Assembly (NCBI RefSeq): GCF_000759835.1
Contig: NZ_BBNB01000003.1
Coordinates: forward strand, 62,001 to 126,000
DNA length: 64,000 nt
Reading direction: 5' to 3'
Source: Citrobacter sedlakii NBRC 105722
GTDB lineage: Bacteria; Pseudomonadota; Gammaproteobacteria; Enterobacterales; Enterobacteriaceae
Part shown: positions 37,710-47,216 of the stretch, in pieces
How positions within the stretch are numbered: the stretch's first letter is position 1
Layout of the letters: every line of letters starts with the position of its first letter
Translations under genes and position numbers: made by a program
The notes under the pieces: generated by a model
The model's input: the letters and a program-made list of their open reading frames with translations, nothing else
What the model was told of the DNA's origin: nothing
Database searches by the model: none

Positions 37710-38747
37710 TTATCTGGCAAGGGTAATGGTGGCCGGAGACGCCTGCTCAAACGCCCGTTCCAGGAGTTCGAGATTCGTCAAAACCTCAGATTCCTTGACG
37801 TAATTTGGCGCCCCCTGGGTAATCGTTTTGAACAGCGCATCATAAACGCGACCATAGTCCCCCACCTCCGGCGTGACTTCTTCGCGCACCGTCACACCGT
37901 CATCATTGACGTACTCCAGCACGCCCAGCGACTCATCGGCTGCAAACCCCGGTTCACCCGGCATGATGTTGGCCTTCAGGCTGGTTTCCTGCTGGTCGAT
38001 GCCGTATTTAATAAACGAGCCTTTGGTGCCATGAACGATAAATTTCGGGTAATCGATTTTCACCAGATGGCTGGTTTTAACGATCGCTTTCAGGTCGCCG
38101 TAAAACAGCTGCGCCTCAAAGGTATCGTCCGGGTTCGCTTTGTTGCGCAGACTACGGATGTCATACGCGGCGTGATCCGGACGCCCAAACAGCGAGATAA
38201 TCTGGTCCATGGTATGCACGCCGAGACCGTAGAACGAGCCGTCCTGCGGCAAACCCGGTTTGGTTTCCGCCACCGGTCGGTAGTAGTCGAAATGACTTTC
38301 GATTTCGACAATCTCCCCCAGCTTGCCGCTTTCGATGACTTTTTTGGCGGTCAGGAAGCAGGCGTCAAAGCGGCGGTTCTGATACGGCGATACCGTCAGC
38401 CCTTTGCTTTGCGCCAGTTCAAACAGCACCCTGGCCTCTGCCAGGGTTGGGGTGAAGGGCTTTTCGACCAGCACGTTTTTCCCTGCTTCCAGCGCACGCT
38501 TCGCGTATTCAAAATGGCTGTCGGCATGGGTACAGACAATCACCAGTTTTACCTGTGGGTCATTTAACACTTCATCAAGATCGCTGGTGAAATGGATATG
38601 AGAATAGATCGGCGCCTGTTCTTCCGGCTTCGCGCGGCGGCGGTAAATATGGGCGACGTGCCAGGTGTCTTTACGGTTGAGTACATAAGGAAGATGATAA
38701 CGGGTCGTGCTTTTCCCAAAGCCAATAAATGCGCAATGTAACGTCAT
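37710..38747 (-). CDS. yhhX: Gfo/Idh/MocA-family oxidoreductase YhhX
   Basis: The 345-residue protein has an N-terminal Rossmann fold (CAFIGFGKSTTRYHLPY), the EKPFTP motif of the family (catalytic Lys) and a C-terminal alpha/beta domain. It is an NAD(P)-dependent dehydrogenase of unknown substrate. It lies upstream of yhhW in the same direction with a 124-bp gap, so they may be separate units. Confidence 0.94.
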   Translation of the reverse strand: MTLHCAFIGFGKSTTRYHLPYVLNRKDTWHVAHIYRRRAKPEEQAPIYSHIHFTSDLDEVLNDPQVKLVIVCTHADSHFEYAKRALEAGKNVLVEKPFTPTLAEARVLFELAQSKGLTVSPYQNRRFDACFLTAKKVIESGKLGEIVEIESHFDYYRPVAETKPGLPQDGSFYGLGVHTMDQIISLFGRPDHAAYDIRSLRNKANPDDTFEAQLFYGDLKAIVKTSHLVKIDYPKFIVHGTKGSFIKYGIDQQETSLKANIMPGEPGFAADESLGVLEYVNDDGVTVREEVTPEVGDYGRVYDALFKTITQGAPNYVKESEVLTNLELLERAFEQASPATITLAR

Positions 38748-38811
38748 GAAGGTGTCCTTTTTAAGGTGATTGACTACACCTTAGCGCAAACCAGGGAAAG
38801 ACGACACGTCA

Positions 38812-38868
38812 GAGCCCGAAACCGTTGCCGGATGGCGCTGACGCTTATCCGGCCTACAAAAGCAAAAC
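38812..38868. repeat. REP element between yhhX and ryhB
   Basis: GCCGGATGGCGCTGACGC faces CTTATCCGGC, a typical REP core, about 65 bp upstream of yhhX. Confidence 0.65.
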
Positions 38869-38904
38869 CAAAAAATCAGCCGCCGCCGTCGCCGTCAGTT
38901 TGTT

Positions 38905-38990
38905 CACGGCAAGCGCGCAGGGCCCGGAGCGTACTTAATGTACGTGAGGAGCACTCCCCGGGGACAAAATGACAAGTAAGCCAGGCTGAA
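38905..38990. repeat. Unclassified intergenic repeat-like element before ryhB
   Basis: A GC-rich stretch has a central inverted repeat CGTAC-TTAAT-GTACG followed by GTGAGGAGCACTCCCCGGGG and ACAAAATGACAAGTAAGCCAGGCTGAA. I have seen similar strings recurring between genes of enterobacteria, from memory only. It does not look coding. Confidence 0.4.
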
Positions 38991-38999
38991 ACAAACCCC

Positions 39000-39094
39000 A
39001 AAAAAAAAGCCAGCAGAGGCTGGCTAAAGTAATACTGGAAGCAATGTGAGCAATGTCGTGCTTTCAGGTTCTCCGCAAGGGTCTCCCTGAATGC
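39000..39094 (-). ncRNA. ryhB: RyhB small RNA (iron-sparing)
   Basis: Read on the minus strand from 39094 the sequence contains the RyhB core AAGCACGACATTGCTCACAT and TTGCTTCCAGTATTACTTTA. It ends in the hairpin GCCAGCCTCTGCTGGC followed by nine T residues. RyhB pairs through Hfq with mRNAs of non-essential iron proteins (such as sdhC and sodB) and triggers their decay. The position between yhhX and yhhY is that of E. coli. A Fur box directly precedes it. Confidence 0.95.
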
Positions 39095-39100
39095 AAAGCA

Positions 39101-39119
39101 ATAATAATCATTCTCATTC
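39101..39119 (-). promoter_or_regulatory. Fur box of ryhB
   Basis: ATAATAATCATTCTCATTC matches the Fur palindrome in both halves. It lies about 7-25 bp upstream of the RyhB 5' end, overlapping its promoter, as expected for iron repression. Confidence 0.85.
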
Positions 39120-39215
39120 GCAGTTGTCCAACACTTTTTGCAAATAAATGCATTTGACTGCGATGTGAAAGTCAATGATGTTAAAAAGGACTTTACCCCC
39201 ACCGGAGAGACAAGA

Positions 39216-39704
39216 ATGAGCGAAATAGTGATACGCCACGCTGAAACCAGAGATTATGACGCGATTCGTCAGATCCACGCCCAGCCTGAGGTGTATCGCA
39301 ACACGCTACAGGTTCCGCATCCCTCGATGGAAATGTGGCAGGCGCGACTGGCCGACCAGCCGGGCATTAAACAGCTTGTCGCCTGCATTGACGAGCAGGT
39401 TGTCGGGCATTTGTGCATTGAGGTTACGCAGCGCCCCCGCCGCAGCCATGTCGCCGATTTTGGCATCTGCGTTGACGCCCGCTGGCAAAACCGCGGCGTT
39501 GCCAGCGCGTTGATTCGCACGATGGTCGATATGTGCGATAACTGGCTGCGGATAGATCGCATCGAACTGACGGTGTTTGTCGATAATGCGCCAGCGGTGG
39601 CGGTCTATAAAAAGCATGGCTTTGACATTGAAGGCACCGGCAAGCGCTACGCCCTGCGCGACGGCGAGTATGTGGACGCGTATTATATGGCAAGAATAAA
39701 GTGA
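39216..39704 (+). CDS. yhhY: GNAT-family N-acetyltransferase YhhY (AaaT-type)
   Basis: The start MSEIVIRHAETRDYDAI at 39216 gives 162 residues, the E. coli length, with a GGAGA site before it; the upstream extension would run into the ryhB promoter. The acetyl-CoA loop RWQNRGVASAL is visible. The E. coli protein acetylates phenylalanine and methionine. It is transcribed alone, divergent from ryhB. Confidence 0.94.
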   Translation: MSEIVIRHAETRDYDAIRQIHAQPEVYRNTLQVPHPSMEMWQARLADQPGIKQLVACIDEQVVGHLCIEVTQRPRRSHVADFGICVDARWQNRGVASALIRTMVDMCDNWLRIDRIELTVFVDNAPAVAVYKKHGFDIEGTGKRYALRDGEYVDAYYMARIK

Positions 39705-39707
39705 CAC

Positions 39708-39786
39708 ATCGCCCGGCGGCGCTACGCCTACCGGGACTGATAAGACTGAAACGCAGGCCGGGTAAGGCGGAGCCGCCACCCGGCAA
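39708..39786. repeat. BIME (REP pair) between yhhY and ggt
   Basis: Two REP cores (CGCCCGGCGGCGCTACGC and GGCCGGGTAAGGCGGAGCCGCC) occupy almost the entire gap between these convergent genes. In E. coli K-12 this interval instead holds yhhZ, yrhA and yrhB; here they are absent. Confidence 0.65.
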
Positions 39787-39790
39787 CACG

Positions 39791-41536
39791 TTAATACCCC
39801 GCCGTTAAATCATCCACCGAACGTGGGTCGGAAGCCCCATACAGCTCGCCATCAGGCCCAACCATGATGCTCTGGGTGCTGCCCATCGCCTCTTTCAGCA
39901 CGACCTTTTGTCCTTTTTGCTCCAGCAGCTTCAACGTATCCGGGCTAAAGCCTTTCTCCACGCGCAGCTCATCTGGTAGCCACTGGTGATGGAAGCGCGG
40001 CGCGTTGGTTGCCTCTGCAACGTTCATCCCAAAATCAATGCTGTTGACCACCATCTGCAGCACCGTGGTGATAATACGGCTGCCGCCCGGGCTGCCCGTC
40101 ACCAGCCAGGTTTTCCCGTCCTTCACCACGATGGTTGGCGACATCGACGACAACGGGCGCTTCTTCGGCCCGACGGCGTTGGCATCGCCGCCCACCAGTC
40201 CGTAGACGTTTGGCACGCCCGGTTTCGCGGAGAAGTCATCCATTTCGTTGTTCATCAGAATGCCGGTATTGCCCGCCACGATGCCGGTACCGAAGGTGGT
40301 ATTCAGGGTATAGGTCACCGCCACTGCGTTGCCGTCTTTATCCACCACCGAGAAGTGCGTGGTCTGATTGCTTTCATAAGGCGCGAGTTTGCCGGGGCGA
40401 ATTTCGCTGGACGGTTTCGCTTTGTTGATATCGATCTTTTCGGCGATCGTTTTGGCATAGGCTTTGTTGGTCAGCGCCTGCCACGGCACTTTCACGAAGT
40501 CCGGGTCACCCAGATACTCCGAACGATCGGCATAAGCGTATTTTTCCGCTTCCGCCATAATTTGCATGGCGTCCGCGCTGCCAAAGCCATATTTCTTCAT
40601 ATCGACGTTTTCCAGGATGTTGAGGATTTGGACGATATGAATCCCGCCGGATGAAGGCGGCGGCATGGAGAAGATCTGATACCCGCGATAATCACCGCTA
40701 ATCGGCGTACGCTCCACCGCTTTGTAGTTGGCTAAATCCTCTTTGGTGATAAGCCCGCCGTTCTTCTGCATCTCCTGGGCAATTTGATCGGCAATGGCGC
40801 CTTTATAGAACGCATCCGGACCGCTTTCGGCGATCATCTCCAGGCTTTTCGCCAGATTCTTCTGTACCAGCGTGTCGCCTTTCTTCAGCGGCTCGCCGTC
40901 CTTCCAGAAAATCGCTTTGCTGTTTTCATGATGGGGAATGACTTCACTGCCGTACGTTTTCAGATCCTCCGCCAGCGCGTCGTTAACCACAAAGCCGTCC
41001 TGCGCCAATGAAATAGCCGGACGCACCACTTTGTTCAGCGGCATCGTGCCGTATTTTTCCAGCGCCAGTGAAAACCCCGCCACGGTGCCTGGCGTCCCGG
41101 ACGCGAGATGCGAAGTCAGCGATTTTTTACTGTCGGGATTCCCCTGATCGTCGAGGAACATGTCGCGGGTGGCGTTAGCGGGCGCCATTTCGCGAAAATC
41201 GATGGCGGTGGTTGTGCCCTCTTTCGTGCGCAGCAGCATAAAGCCGCCGCCGCCCAGGTTCCCCGCCTGCGGATGGGTCACCGCCAGCGCGTAGCCTACG
41301 GCGACAGCGGCATCGACGGCATTACCGCCCTGCCTGAGGATATCCACCCCCACCTTTGTCGCCATCGCATCCACCGAGGCCACCATGCCCTGCTTTGCGC
41401 GAACGGGATGGAATACATCCTCTTCCACGCCGTACGAGACCGGAGGCGGCGCTGGCGGCGCGGCTACCACACTAAAACAACTTCCTGAGAGCAGAGCAGC
41501 AATGGCTACCCGGCGCAAAAACGTCGGTTTCATCAT
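39791..41536 (-). CDS. ggt: Gamma-glutamyltranspeptidase Ggt (periplasmic)
   Basis: Starting at MMKPTFLRR (41536) it has 581 residues; a Sec signal ends near SVVAA|PPAPP (about residue 26). The proenzyme cuts itself before the threonine of QTTHFSVVD (T392 here, T391 in E. coli), giving large and small subunits. The GSPGGSRI motif follows in the small subunit. It hydrolyses or transfers the gamma-glutamyl group of glutathione in the periplasm. Confidence 0.97.
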   Translation of the reverse strand: MMKPTFLRRVAIAALLSGSCFSVVAAPPAPPPVSYGVEEDVFHPVRAKQGMVASVDAMATKVGVDILRQGGNAVDAAVAVGYALAVTHPQAGNLGGGGFMLLRTKEGTTTAIDFREMAPANATRDMFLDDQGNPDSKKSLTSHLASGTPGTVAGFSLALEKYGTMPLNKVVRPAISLAQDGFVVNDALAEDLKTYGSEVIPHHENSKAIFWKDGEPLKKGDTLVQKNLAKSLEMIAESGPDAFYKGAIADQIAQEMQKNGGLITKEDLANYKAVERTPISGDYRGYQIFSMPPPSSGGIHIVQILNILENVDMKKYGFGSADAMQIMAEAEKYAYADRSEYLGDPDFVKVPWQALTNKAYAKTIAEKIDINKAKPSSEIRPGKLAPYESNQTTHFSVVDKDGNAVAVTYTLNTTFGTGIVAGNTGILMNNEMDDFSAKPGVPNVYGLVGGDANAVGPKKRPLSSMSPTIVVKDGKTWLVTGSPGGSRIITTVLQMVVNSIDFGMNVAEATNAPRFHHQWLPDELRVEKGFSPDTLKLLEQKGQKVVLKEAMGSTQSIMVGPDGELYGASDPRSVDDLTAGY

Positions 41537-41657
41537 CGTTATTCTCCAGAATTGAACGGGCAACGCCCCACTAAGCCTGGTGCATAACTCTGAAATAACC
41601 ATCGTTTCGCCGGGAAAGGCGTAAACTTAAGAGATACCTCACACAGGAGGAATGACG

Positions 41658-42026
41658 ATGAAACGACTCTTCATTTTGACAGCGCTACTGCCGTTTGCCT
41701 GTTTCGCACAGCCGATCAATACCATGAACAACCCGAACCAACCGGGTTATCAGATCCCCAGCCAGCAGCGGATGCAGACGCAAATGCAGTCGCAGCAGAT
41801 CCAGCAGAAAGGGATGCTGAACCAACAGCTCAAAACCCAGACTCAACAACAGCAGCAGCATCTGCAAACGCAGATAAACAGCAATCAGCAACGGATCCAG
41901 CAGGGCCAAATGCGTGAACAGCCGCTCCCCAACAGCGGCGGCGGGATGCTAAGCGGCGGCCAGAGCAGCAGTCAGAAGATGCTGCCCCAGCGGCAGAACG
42001 GCGATATGCTTAACCAGCAGAAGTAA
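41658..42026 (+). CDS. yhhA: Secreted Gln-rich protein YhhA (DUF2756)
   Basis: AGGAGG at 41645-41650 gives the right spacing to ATG 41658, rather than ATG 41652, yielding 122 residues. A signal peptide ([18 protein letters not shown]) is followed by a low-complexity Gln/Met/Asn-rich chain with QTQ and QQQ runs. It appears about 24 residues shorter at the C-terminus than the E. coli protein, ending at GDMLNQQK. The function is unknown. Its 3' end overlaps convergent ugpQ by 17 bp. Confidence 0.88.
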   Translation: MKRLFILTALLPFACFAQPINTMNNPNQPGYQIPSQQRMQTQMQSQQIQQKGMLNQQLKTQTQQQQQHLQTQINSNQQRIQQGQMREQPLPNSGGGMLSGGQSSSQKMLPQRQNGDMLNQQK

Positions 42027-42756
42027 CGTCCGGAGCGATAATATCAATGGCATCCGTACAGATGCAGTCCACGCCCCAGCGCAGCAACTCAGCGGCGCGC
42101 TGGGGTTTATTGACGGTGTACACCAGGATGCGCAGCCCGGCGTCTTTTAGTCTGCTCACGCGCGCTTCATCGAGCAATTTATGATTGAGATGGATCGACA
42201 CGCAGCCTAAGCGGGAGGTTAACTCGCGCCAGTCCTGGCGCCATTCGTCCAGCAACAGCCCGCGGGGCAGTTCCGGTGCCGCAACCTGCGCAGCCTCCAG
42301 CGCATCAATGTCAAACGATGAAAGCAATGGCGCGGTCATCCCCGCCCACAGCTCACGTGCGGCAAGGGCAATCACTTTTCCCGTCAGCGCCCCGGTGCCG
42401 GTGGTCGGTTTGATTTCGATATTGGCCATCATGCCGTGTTGACGACAGCGGTCCGCCACATCCGCCAGCAGCGGCAGCGGTTCGCCTTTAAACTCCCCGC
42501 TGAACCAACTTCCCGCATCGACACGCAATAAATCCTGCCAGTTCAGCTCACCCGCCACGCCCCAGCCGTTGCTGGTTCGCTCGAGATTATCGTCGTGCAG
42601 CAGAAAGATTTCGCCGTCTTTTGACAGCTTAGCGTCGAACTCAATCATGGTGTGTCCGAAACGGGCGCCCACGTCGATTGCTGCGAGGGTGTTTTCCGGC
42701 GCCAGTTTACCGCCGCCACGGTGGGCGACGATGCGGGGATACGGCCAGTTACTCAT
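42010..42756 (-). CDS. ugpQ: Glycerophosphodiester phosphodiesterase UgpQ (cytoplasmic)
   Basis: The 248-residue GDPD TIM-barrel enzyme has [12 protein letters not shown] near the start and the [23 protein letters not shown] catalytic segment. It hydrolyses glycerophosphodiesters imported by UgpBAEC to glycerol-3-phosphate and an alcohol. It overlaps ugpC by four bases as the last ugp gene. Confidence 0.97.
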   Translation of the reverse strand: MSNWPYPRIVAHRGGGKLAPENTLAAIDVGARFGHTMIEFDAKLSKDGEIFLLHDDNLERTSNGWGVAGELNWQDLLRVDAGSWFSGEFKGEPLPLLADVADRCRQHGMMANIEIKPTTGTGALTGKVIALAARELWAGMTAPLLSSFDIDALEAAQVAAPELPRGLLLDEWRQDWRELTSRLGCVSIHLNHKLLDEARVSRLKDAGLRILVYTVNKPQRAAELLRWGVDCICTDAIDIIAPDVTSAG

Positions 42757-43823
42757 ACACGTTGTCCTGTTTCACCGTCAAAAAGATGCAAATGATTTCC
42801 CGGTAGATGCAGCCACAGCGTGCTGCCTGCTTTCGGGCGTTGCTGATGGGTAAGGCGCACCACCAGCTTTTGCTCGCCCCAGCGTCCGTGGGCCAGATTG
42901 TCAGCCCCCAGCATCTCGAGGGTGTCCATCACCAGCGGCACGCCGCCTTCCGTCTGCGAGCTTAGCGCAATATGCTCCGGACGAATACCCAGCGTCATCT
43001 TACGCCCGGCGTAACCACGGTAGTCTCCCCCAATCGGCAACGCCATGCCACTTTCCAGCTCAATATGCGTGCCCGATCTGGTGATGCGCCCGTCCAGCAG
43101 GTTCATTGCCGGACTGCCGATAAAGCTCGCCACAAAGCGGCTGGCGGGTTTTTCATACACCTCTACCGGCGTGCCAATCTGTTCGGCGATGCCTTTGTTC
43201 ATCACCATCACCCGCTGGGCAAGCGTCATCGCCTCAACCTGATCGTGGGTCACATACAGGGATGTCGTGTTCAGGCGACGATGCAGATGTTGCAGCTCGA
43301 GGCGCATCTGCACGCGCAGTTTGGCGTCGAGGTTGGAGAGCGGCTCATCAAACAGAAACACCGCCGGATCGCGCACGATGGCGCGCCCCATCGCCACGCG
43401 CTGGCGCTGGCCGCCGGAGAGTTCGCGCGGGCGGCGCTTAAGCAGGCCATCCAGTTCCAGAATGCGCGCCGCCTCTTTCACCCGTGCCTCAATATGGCCT
43501 TTGCCCATCCCGCGAATTTTTAGCCCCCAGGCCATGTTCTCCTCCACGCTCATGTGTGGATAGAGGGCATAGTTCTGGAACACCATCGCGATACCGCGAT
43601 CTTTTGGCTCCATCTCGGTGACGCGCTGGCGGTCGATCCAGATATCGCCAGAGGTAACGCGTTCAAGCCCCGCCACCATGCGCAGCAGCGTCGATTTTCC
43701 GCAGCCGGACGGGCCGACCATCACGATAAATTCCCCGTCCGCCACGTCGAGGGTGAGCGGCTGAATGACCTGGGTTTTACCATCCCAGCTTTTGGTGACT
43801 GCCTGTAATTTTAAACCTGCCAT
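42753..43823 (-). CDS. ugpC: sn-Glycerol-3-phosphate ABC importer ATPase UgpC
   Basis: Start [15 protein letters not shown] at 43823; 356 residues as in E. coli. Walker [10 protein letters not shown] (37-45), signature LSGGQRQR, Walker B with [11 protein letters not shown] and a C-terminal TOBE-type regulatory domain place it in the MalK-like CUT1 ATPases. It drives import with UgpA, UgpE and UgpB. Confidence 0.97.
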   Translation of the reverse strand: MAGLKLQAVTKSWDGKTQVIQPLTLDVADGEFIVMVGPSGCGKSTLLRMVAGLERVTSGDIWIDRQRVTEMEPKDRGIAMVFQNYALYPHMSVEENMAWGLKIRGMGKGHIEARVKEAARILELDGLLKRRPRELSGGQRQRVAMGRAIVRDPAVFLFDEPLSNLDAKLRVQMRLELQHLHRRLNTTSLYVTHDQVEAMTLAQRVMVMNKGIAEQIGTPVEVYEKPASRFVASFIGSPAMNLLDGRITRSGTHIELESGMALPIGGDYRGYAGRKMTLGIRPEHIALSSQTEGGVPLVMDTLEMLGADNLAHGRWGEQKLVVRLTHQQRPKAGSTLWLHLPGNHLHLFDGETGQRV

Positions 43824-43824
43824 T

Positions 43825-44670
43825 TTATTTCTCGCTATCCACCAGGCCGCGGACAAACGCGCGCTGCATGGCTAAAACAATGACTACGGGTGGGATAAGG
43901 GTAAGCAGCATCGCCGCCATCACCTGATTCCAGAGGGTGGAGCCTTCGCCGGTGGCGATCATGCCTTTAATACCCGCCACGGTAGTGCCAAGATTAACGT
44001 CGGTGATAATCAGTAGCGGCCACAGATACTGGTTCCAGCCGTAGATAAAGGTGATGACAAACAGCGCCGCGAGGTTGGTTTTTGACAGCGGCAGCACGAT
44101 GTCGCGGAAAAAACGCATCGGCGACGCGCCGTCGATACGCGCGGCTTCAATTAATTCGTCCGGCAGGGTCATAAAGAACTGGCGGAACAGGAAAGTGGCC
44201 GTCGCCGAGGCCATCAGCGGCAACGTCAGACCTGCGTAACTGTCGAGCATTCCAAGGTTGGCAATCACTTCCACCGTCGGGAAGATACGCACTTCCACCG
44301 GCAGCATCAGGGTGATGAAAATCATCCAGAAGAACAGGTTACGCAGCGGAAAGCGGAACCAGACAATGGCGAAGGCCGAAAGCATCGACACGGTGATTTT
44401 GCCCACCGTAATACCGAATGCCATGATGAAGCTGTTGAGCATCATCAGCCAGAACGGCGCACTGTTGGCGCCCACGCCGTTGACCCAGATATTTTTCATG
44501 TTTTCAATCAGGTGTGATCCTGGGATCAGCGTCATCGGCGTGTCGAATACAGCCCGGTTATCCAGCGTCGCCGCGACAAACGCCACGTACAGTGGAAACA
44601 GGATGACGGCAATCCCCAGAACCAGCATGGTATGGCTGAAAATCGTAAGCCCGCGACGGTTCTCAATCAT
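43825..44670 (-). CDS. ugpE: Glycerol-3-phosphate ABC importer permease UgpE
   Basis: This 281-residue permease has six predicted membrane spans and the EAA loop [23 protein letters not shown], which contacts UgpC. It follows ugpA with a 4-base overlap and precedes ugpC by one base. Confidence 0.97.
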   Translation of the reverse strand: MIENRRGLTIFSHTMLVLGIAVILFPLYVAFVAATLDNRAVFDTPMTLIPGSHLIENMKNIWVNGVGANSAPFWLMMLNSFIMAFGITVGKITVSMLSAFAIVWFRFPLRNLFFWMIFITLMLPVEVRIFPTVEVIANLGMLDSYAGLTLPLMASATATFLFRQFFMTLPDELIEAARIDGASPMRFFRDIVLPLSKTNLAALFVITFIYGWNQYLWPLLIITDVNLGTTVAGIKGMIATGEGSTLWNQVMAAMLLTLIPPVVIVLAMQRAFVRGLVDSEK

Positions 44671-45554
44671 TGATAACGCACCTTACTTTCCACATAGCGA
44701 AACTGCACCACCGTGAGGATGATGACGAGGAACATCAGCACCACCGACTGCGCGGCGGAAGCTGACAGATCCAGCCCGGCGAAACCTTCGCGGTAAATTT
44801 TATAAATTAGCGTGGTGGTCGCCTGCACAGGCCCACCGGCGGTGGCGGCGTCGATCACCGGGAAGGTATCGAAGAAGGCGTACACCAGGTTAACCACCAG
44901 CAGAAAGAAGCTCACCGGGGCAATCAGCGGCAACGACAGCCTGAAGAAGCGGCGCACCGGCCCCGCGCCGTCAATGGCGGCGGCTTCCACCAGCGAACGG
45001 GGAATCGACTGCAGCGCGGCGAAGAAGAACAGGAAGTTGTAACTAATTTGCTTCCAGACCGACGCAAACACCACCAGGAACATGGCCTGACCGCTATTCT
45101 GGGCGTGGTTCCAGTCATAACCGAATTCGGCCAAAAAATGCGTAATCAGCCCGCGCCCCGGGTTAAAGAGAAAGATCCACAGCACGGCGGCGACGGCGGG
45201 AGCGACGGCGTAAGGTAGCAGCATCAGCGTCTGGTACAGACGACTGCCGCGCACCACGTAGTCGACCAGCGCGGCGAAAAACAGCGAGGCCAAAAGGCCG
45301 CTGACGGTCACCAGCGCGCTGAATTTCACCGTCGTCCAGAAGGAATCGAGGTAGTAGCGGTCATGGAACAGTGCGACGAAGTTATCCAGCCCGACAAACT
45401 GGCTGGACAGCCCAAACGGATCGACGCTTTGCAGCGAGTACCACAGCGCCTCGCCCGCAGGCCAGATAAAGAAAATAAGGGTAATTGCCAGCTGCGGCGC
45501 GACCAGAAGATAAGGCAGCCAGCGCGAGCGGAATACCGGACGAGAAGATGACAT
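44667..45554 (-). CDS. ugpA: Glycerol-3-phosphate ABC importer permease UgpA
   Basis: This 295-residue permease has six membrane spans and the EAA loop [23 protein letters not shown]. It forms the membrane channel with UgpE. It is separated from ugpB by 98 bp that contain a REP pair. Confidence 0.97.
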   Translation of the reverse strand: MSSSRPVFRSRWLPYLLVAPQLAITLIFFIWPAGEALWYSLQSVDPFGLSSQFVGLDNFVALFHDRYYLDSFWTTVKFSALVTVSGLLASLFFAALVDYVVRGSRLYQTLMLLPYAVAPAVAAVLWIFLFNPGRGLITHFLAEFGYDWNHAQNSGQAMFLVVFASVWKQISYNFLFFFAALQSIPRSLVEAAAIDGAGPVRRFFRLSLPLIAPVSFFLLVVNLVYAFFDTFPVIDAATAGGPVQATTTLIYKIYREGFAGLDLSASAAQSVVLMFLVIILTVVQFRYVESKVRYQ

Positions 45555-45571
45555 GAAAATTGGCTTTCCTG

Positions 45572-45652
45572 AACAGCGCCGGGCGGCGGCTTCGGCTTAC
45601 CCGGCTTACACTCTTGTCGGCCCGGTAAGCTGAAGCCACCGGGCAACTCACA
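45572..45652. repeat. BIME inside the ugp operon, between ugpB and ugpA
   Basis: GCCGGGCGGCGGCTTCGGCTTACCCGGC and its inverted partner CCCGGTAAGCTGAAGCCACCGGGC fill the gap between the binding-protein gene and the first permease gene. Such hairpins often protect the upstream message, raising binding-protein yield. Confidence 0.65.
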
Positions 45653-46969
45653 TTACGATTTGGTCGACTGCTCGAAGCGGCGTAGCAGTTGATTTCCGCG
45701 CTCTACCGCAGAATCCAGTGCCTGTTGCGGGTTTTTCTTGCCGGTCCATACGCTTTCCAGCTCTTCGTCCACAATGGTACGGATTTGCGGCATATTGCCC
45801 AGACGCAGGCCTTTGGTGAACGGTAACGGCGGCTTGTTCAGCATCTGACGCGTAGCGATATCCGCGCCCGGATTTTTGTCATAAAAACCCTGTTCGCGGG
45901 TCAGATCGTAGGCAGCTTTGGTGATCGGCAGGTAGCCGGTTTTCTGATGCCATTCAGCAGCGTTTTCCGGTTTCGCCAGGAAGTCGAGGAACGTCGCCAC
46001 GCCTTTGTAGGTCTCTTTGTCTTTCCCTTGCATCACCCACAGGCTCGCCCCGCCGATAATGGCGTTCTGCGGCGCGCCTTTTACGTCGGCATCGTACGGC
46101 ATCATGCCCACGCCGTAGTTAAATTTGGCGTAGTGACGAATGTCTGCCAGCGAACCAGAGGATGCGGTGGTAATGGCGCAGTCACCGTTGTAGAACTTCT
46201 CGGTGGATTCGTCTTTACGTCCGAAGTAGCTGAAATCGCCCTTCTTATTGAGTTCCTGCAACAGAGTGATGTGTTTCACCTGCTCCGGCTTGTTAAATTC
46301 CAGCACCGCGTCAGTACCGTCAAAACCGTTGTTTTTGGTCGCCACCGGCAGACCATGCCAGGCGCTGAAGTTTTCGATCTGGATCCAACCCTGCCAGCCG
46401 CTGGCGTAGCCGCACTTCATCCCTGCCGCTTTCAGCTTCGCAGTGTAGTCGGCCAGATCCTGCCAGGTTTTTGGTGGTTGTTCGGGGTCTAACCCGGCTT
46501 TTTTGAAGGCGTCTTTGTTGTAATACAACACCGGAGTGGAGCTGTTAAACGGCTGAGACAACAGGTGACCGGTTTTGGAATCGGTGTAGTAACCAGAGAC
46601 GGTCGGCACGAACTGTGACTCATCAAAATGAATACCCGCGTCTTTGAACACCTCATAAACGGGCTTGATAGCCTTCGACGCCATCATCGTCGCCGTGCCT
46701 ACTTCGTACACCTGAAGCAACGCCGGCGCGTTGCCGGTACGGAAGGCGGCGATGCCCGCGCTCAGACTCTGTTCGTAGTTGCCTTTGTACACCGGCACAA
46801 TTTTGTAATCCGGATTGGCGGCATTAAAACGTTGCGCCAGAGAATCCACCTCTTTCCCCAGCTCGCCTTCCATAGAATGCCAGAACGGAATGGTGGTCAC
46901 GGCCAAAGCATTTCCCACGAATGCCAGGCTTAACGCCACGCCTAACGCTGTATGTCGTAACGATGTCAT
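45653..46969 (-). CDS. ugpB: Glycerol-3-phosphate-binding periplasmic protein UgpB
   Basis: Starting at [17 protein letters not shown] (46969) it has 438 residues with a signal peptide cut after NALA. The mature part ([15 protein letters not shown]) is a family-1 solute-binding protein for glycerol-3-phosphate and glycerophosphodiesters. It heads ugpBAECQ and has Pho boxes upstream. Confidence 0.97.
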   Translation of the reverse strand: MTSLRHTALGVALSLAFVGNALAVTTIPFWHSMEGELGKEVDSLAQRFNAANPDYKIVPVYKGNYEQSLSAGIAAFRTGNAPALLQVYEVGTATMMASKAIKPVYEVFKDAGIHFDESQFVPTVSGYYTDSKTGHLLSQPFNSSTPVLYYNKDAFKKAGLDPEQPPKTWQDLADYTAKLKAAGMKCGYASGWQGWIQIENFSAWHGLPVATKNNGFDGTDAVLEFNKPEQVKHITLLQELNKKGDFSYFGRKDESTEKFYNGDCAITTASSGSLADIRHYAKFNYGVGMMPYDADVKGAPQNAIIGGASLWVMQGKDKETYKGVATFLDFLAKPENAAEWHQKTGYLPITKAAYDLTREQGFYDKNPGADIATRQMLNKPPLPFTKGLRLGNMPQIRTIVDEELESVWTGKKNPQQALDSAVERGNQLLRRFEQSTKS

Positions 46970-47033
46970 TCGGTTATCTCTCTTGTTGTGCCGGATGCGC
47001 GATATCACGCGTTTTTTGTTCGCGAGTTAACAT

Positions 47034-47084
47034 GCCATGCGCGAATGACAGAAAAATAACCGTTTATTTACAAAAAGATGACAG
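47034..47084 (-). promoter_or_regulatory. Two Pho boxes upstream of ugpB
   Basis: CTGTCAT occurs on the minus strand at 47084-47078 and again at 47051-47045, each followed by an A/T-rich 11-base arm as in PhoB sites. They lie about 65-115 bp before ugpB, supporting induction under phosphate limitation as in E. coli. Confidence 0.65.
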
Positions 47085-47134
47085 CCAGGCGTCAACGGGA
47101 TGATGGAAATATGAAAAGTGTTATGAATAAAAAC

Positions 47135-47212
47135 CGGGGGCGGCTTCGCCTTACCCGGCCTGGGGAGCACGGTGTTGTCAGCCCGGATGCTGCACGCATA
47201 CGGGCACGACAG
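47135..47212. repeat. REP-like elements between livF and ugpB
   Basis: GGGGCGGCTTCGCCTTACCCGGC and GCCCGGATGCTGCACGCATACGGGC form imperfect hairpins behind livF. The remaining part of the 247-bp gap is the ugpB promoter. Confidence 0.55.
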
Positions 47213-47216
47213 GCGG

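Noticed and set aside
38876-39202. 108-codon minus-strand frame across ryhB
   Set aside because: It spans the RyhB RNA, its terminator and the repeat-like element; nothing in it resembles a protein domain.
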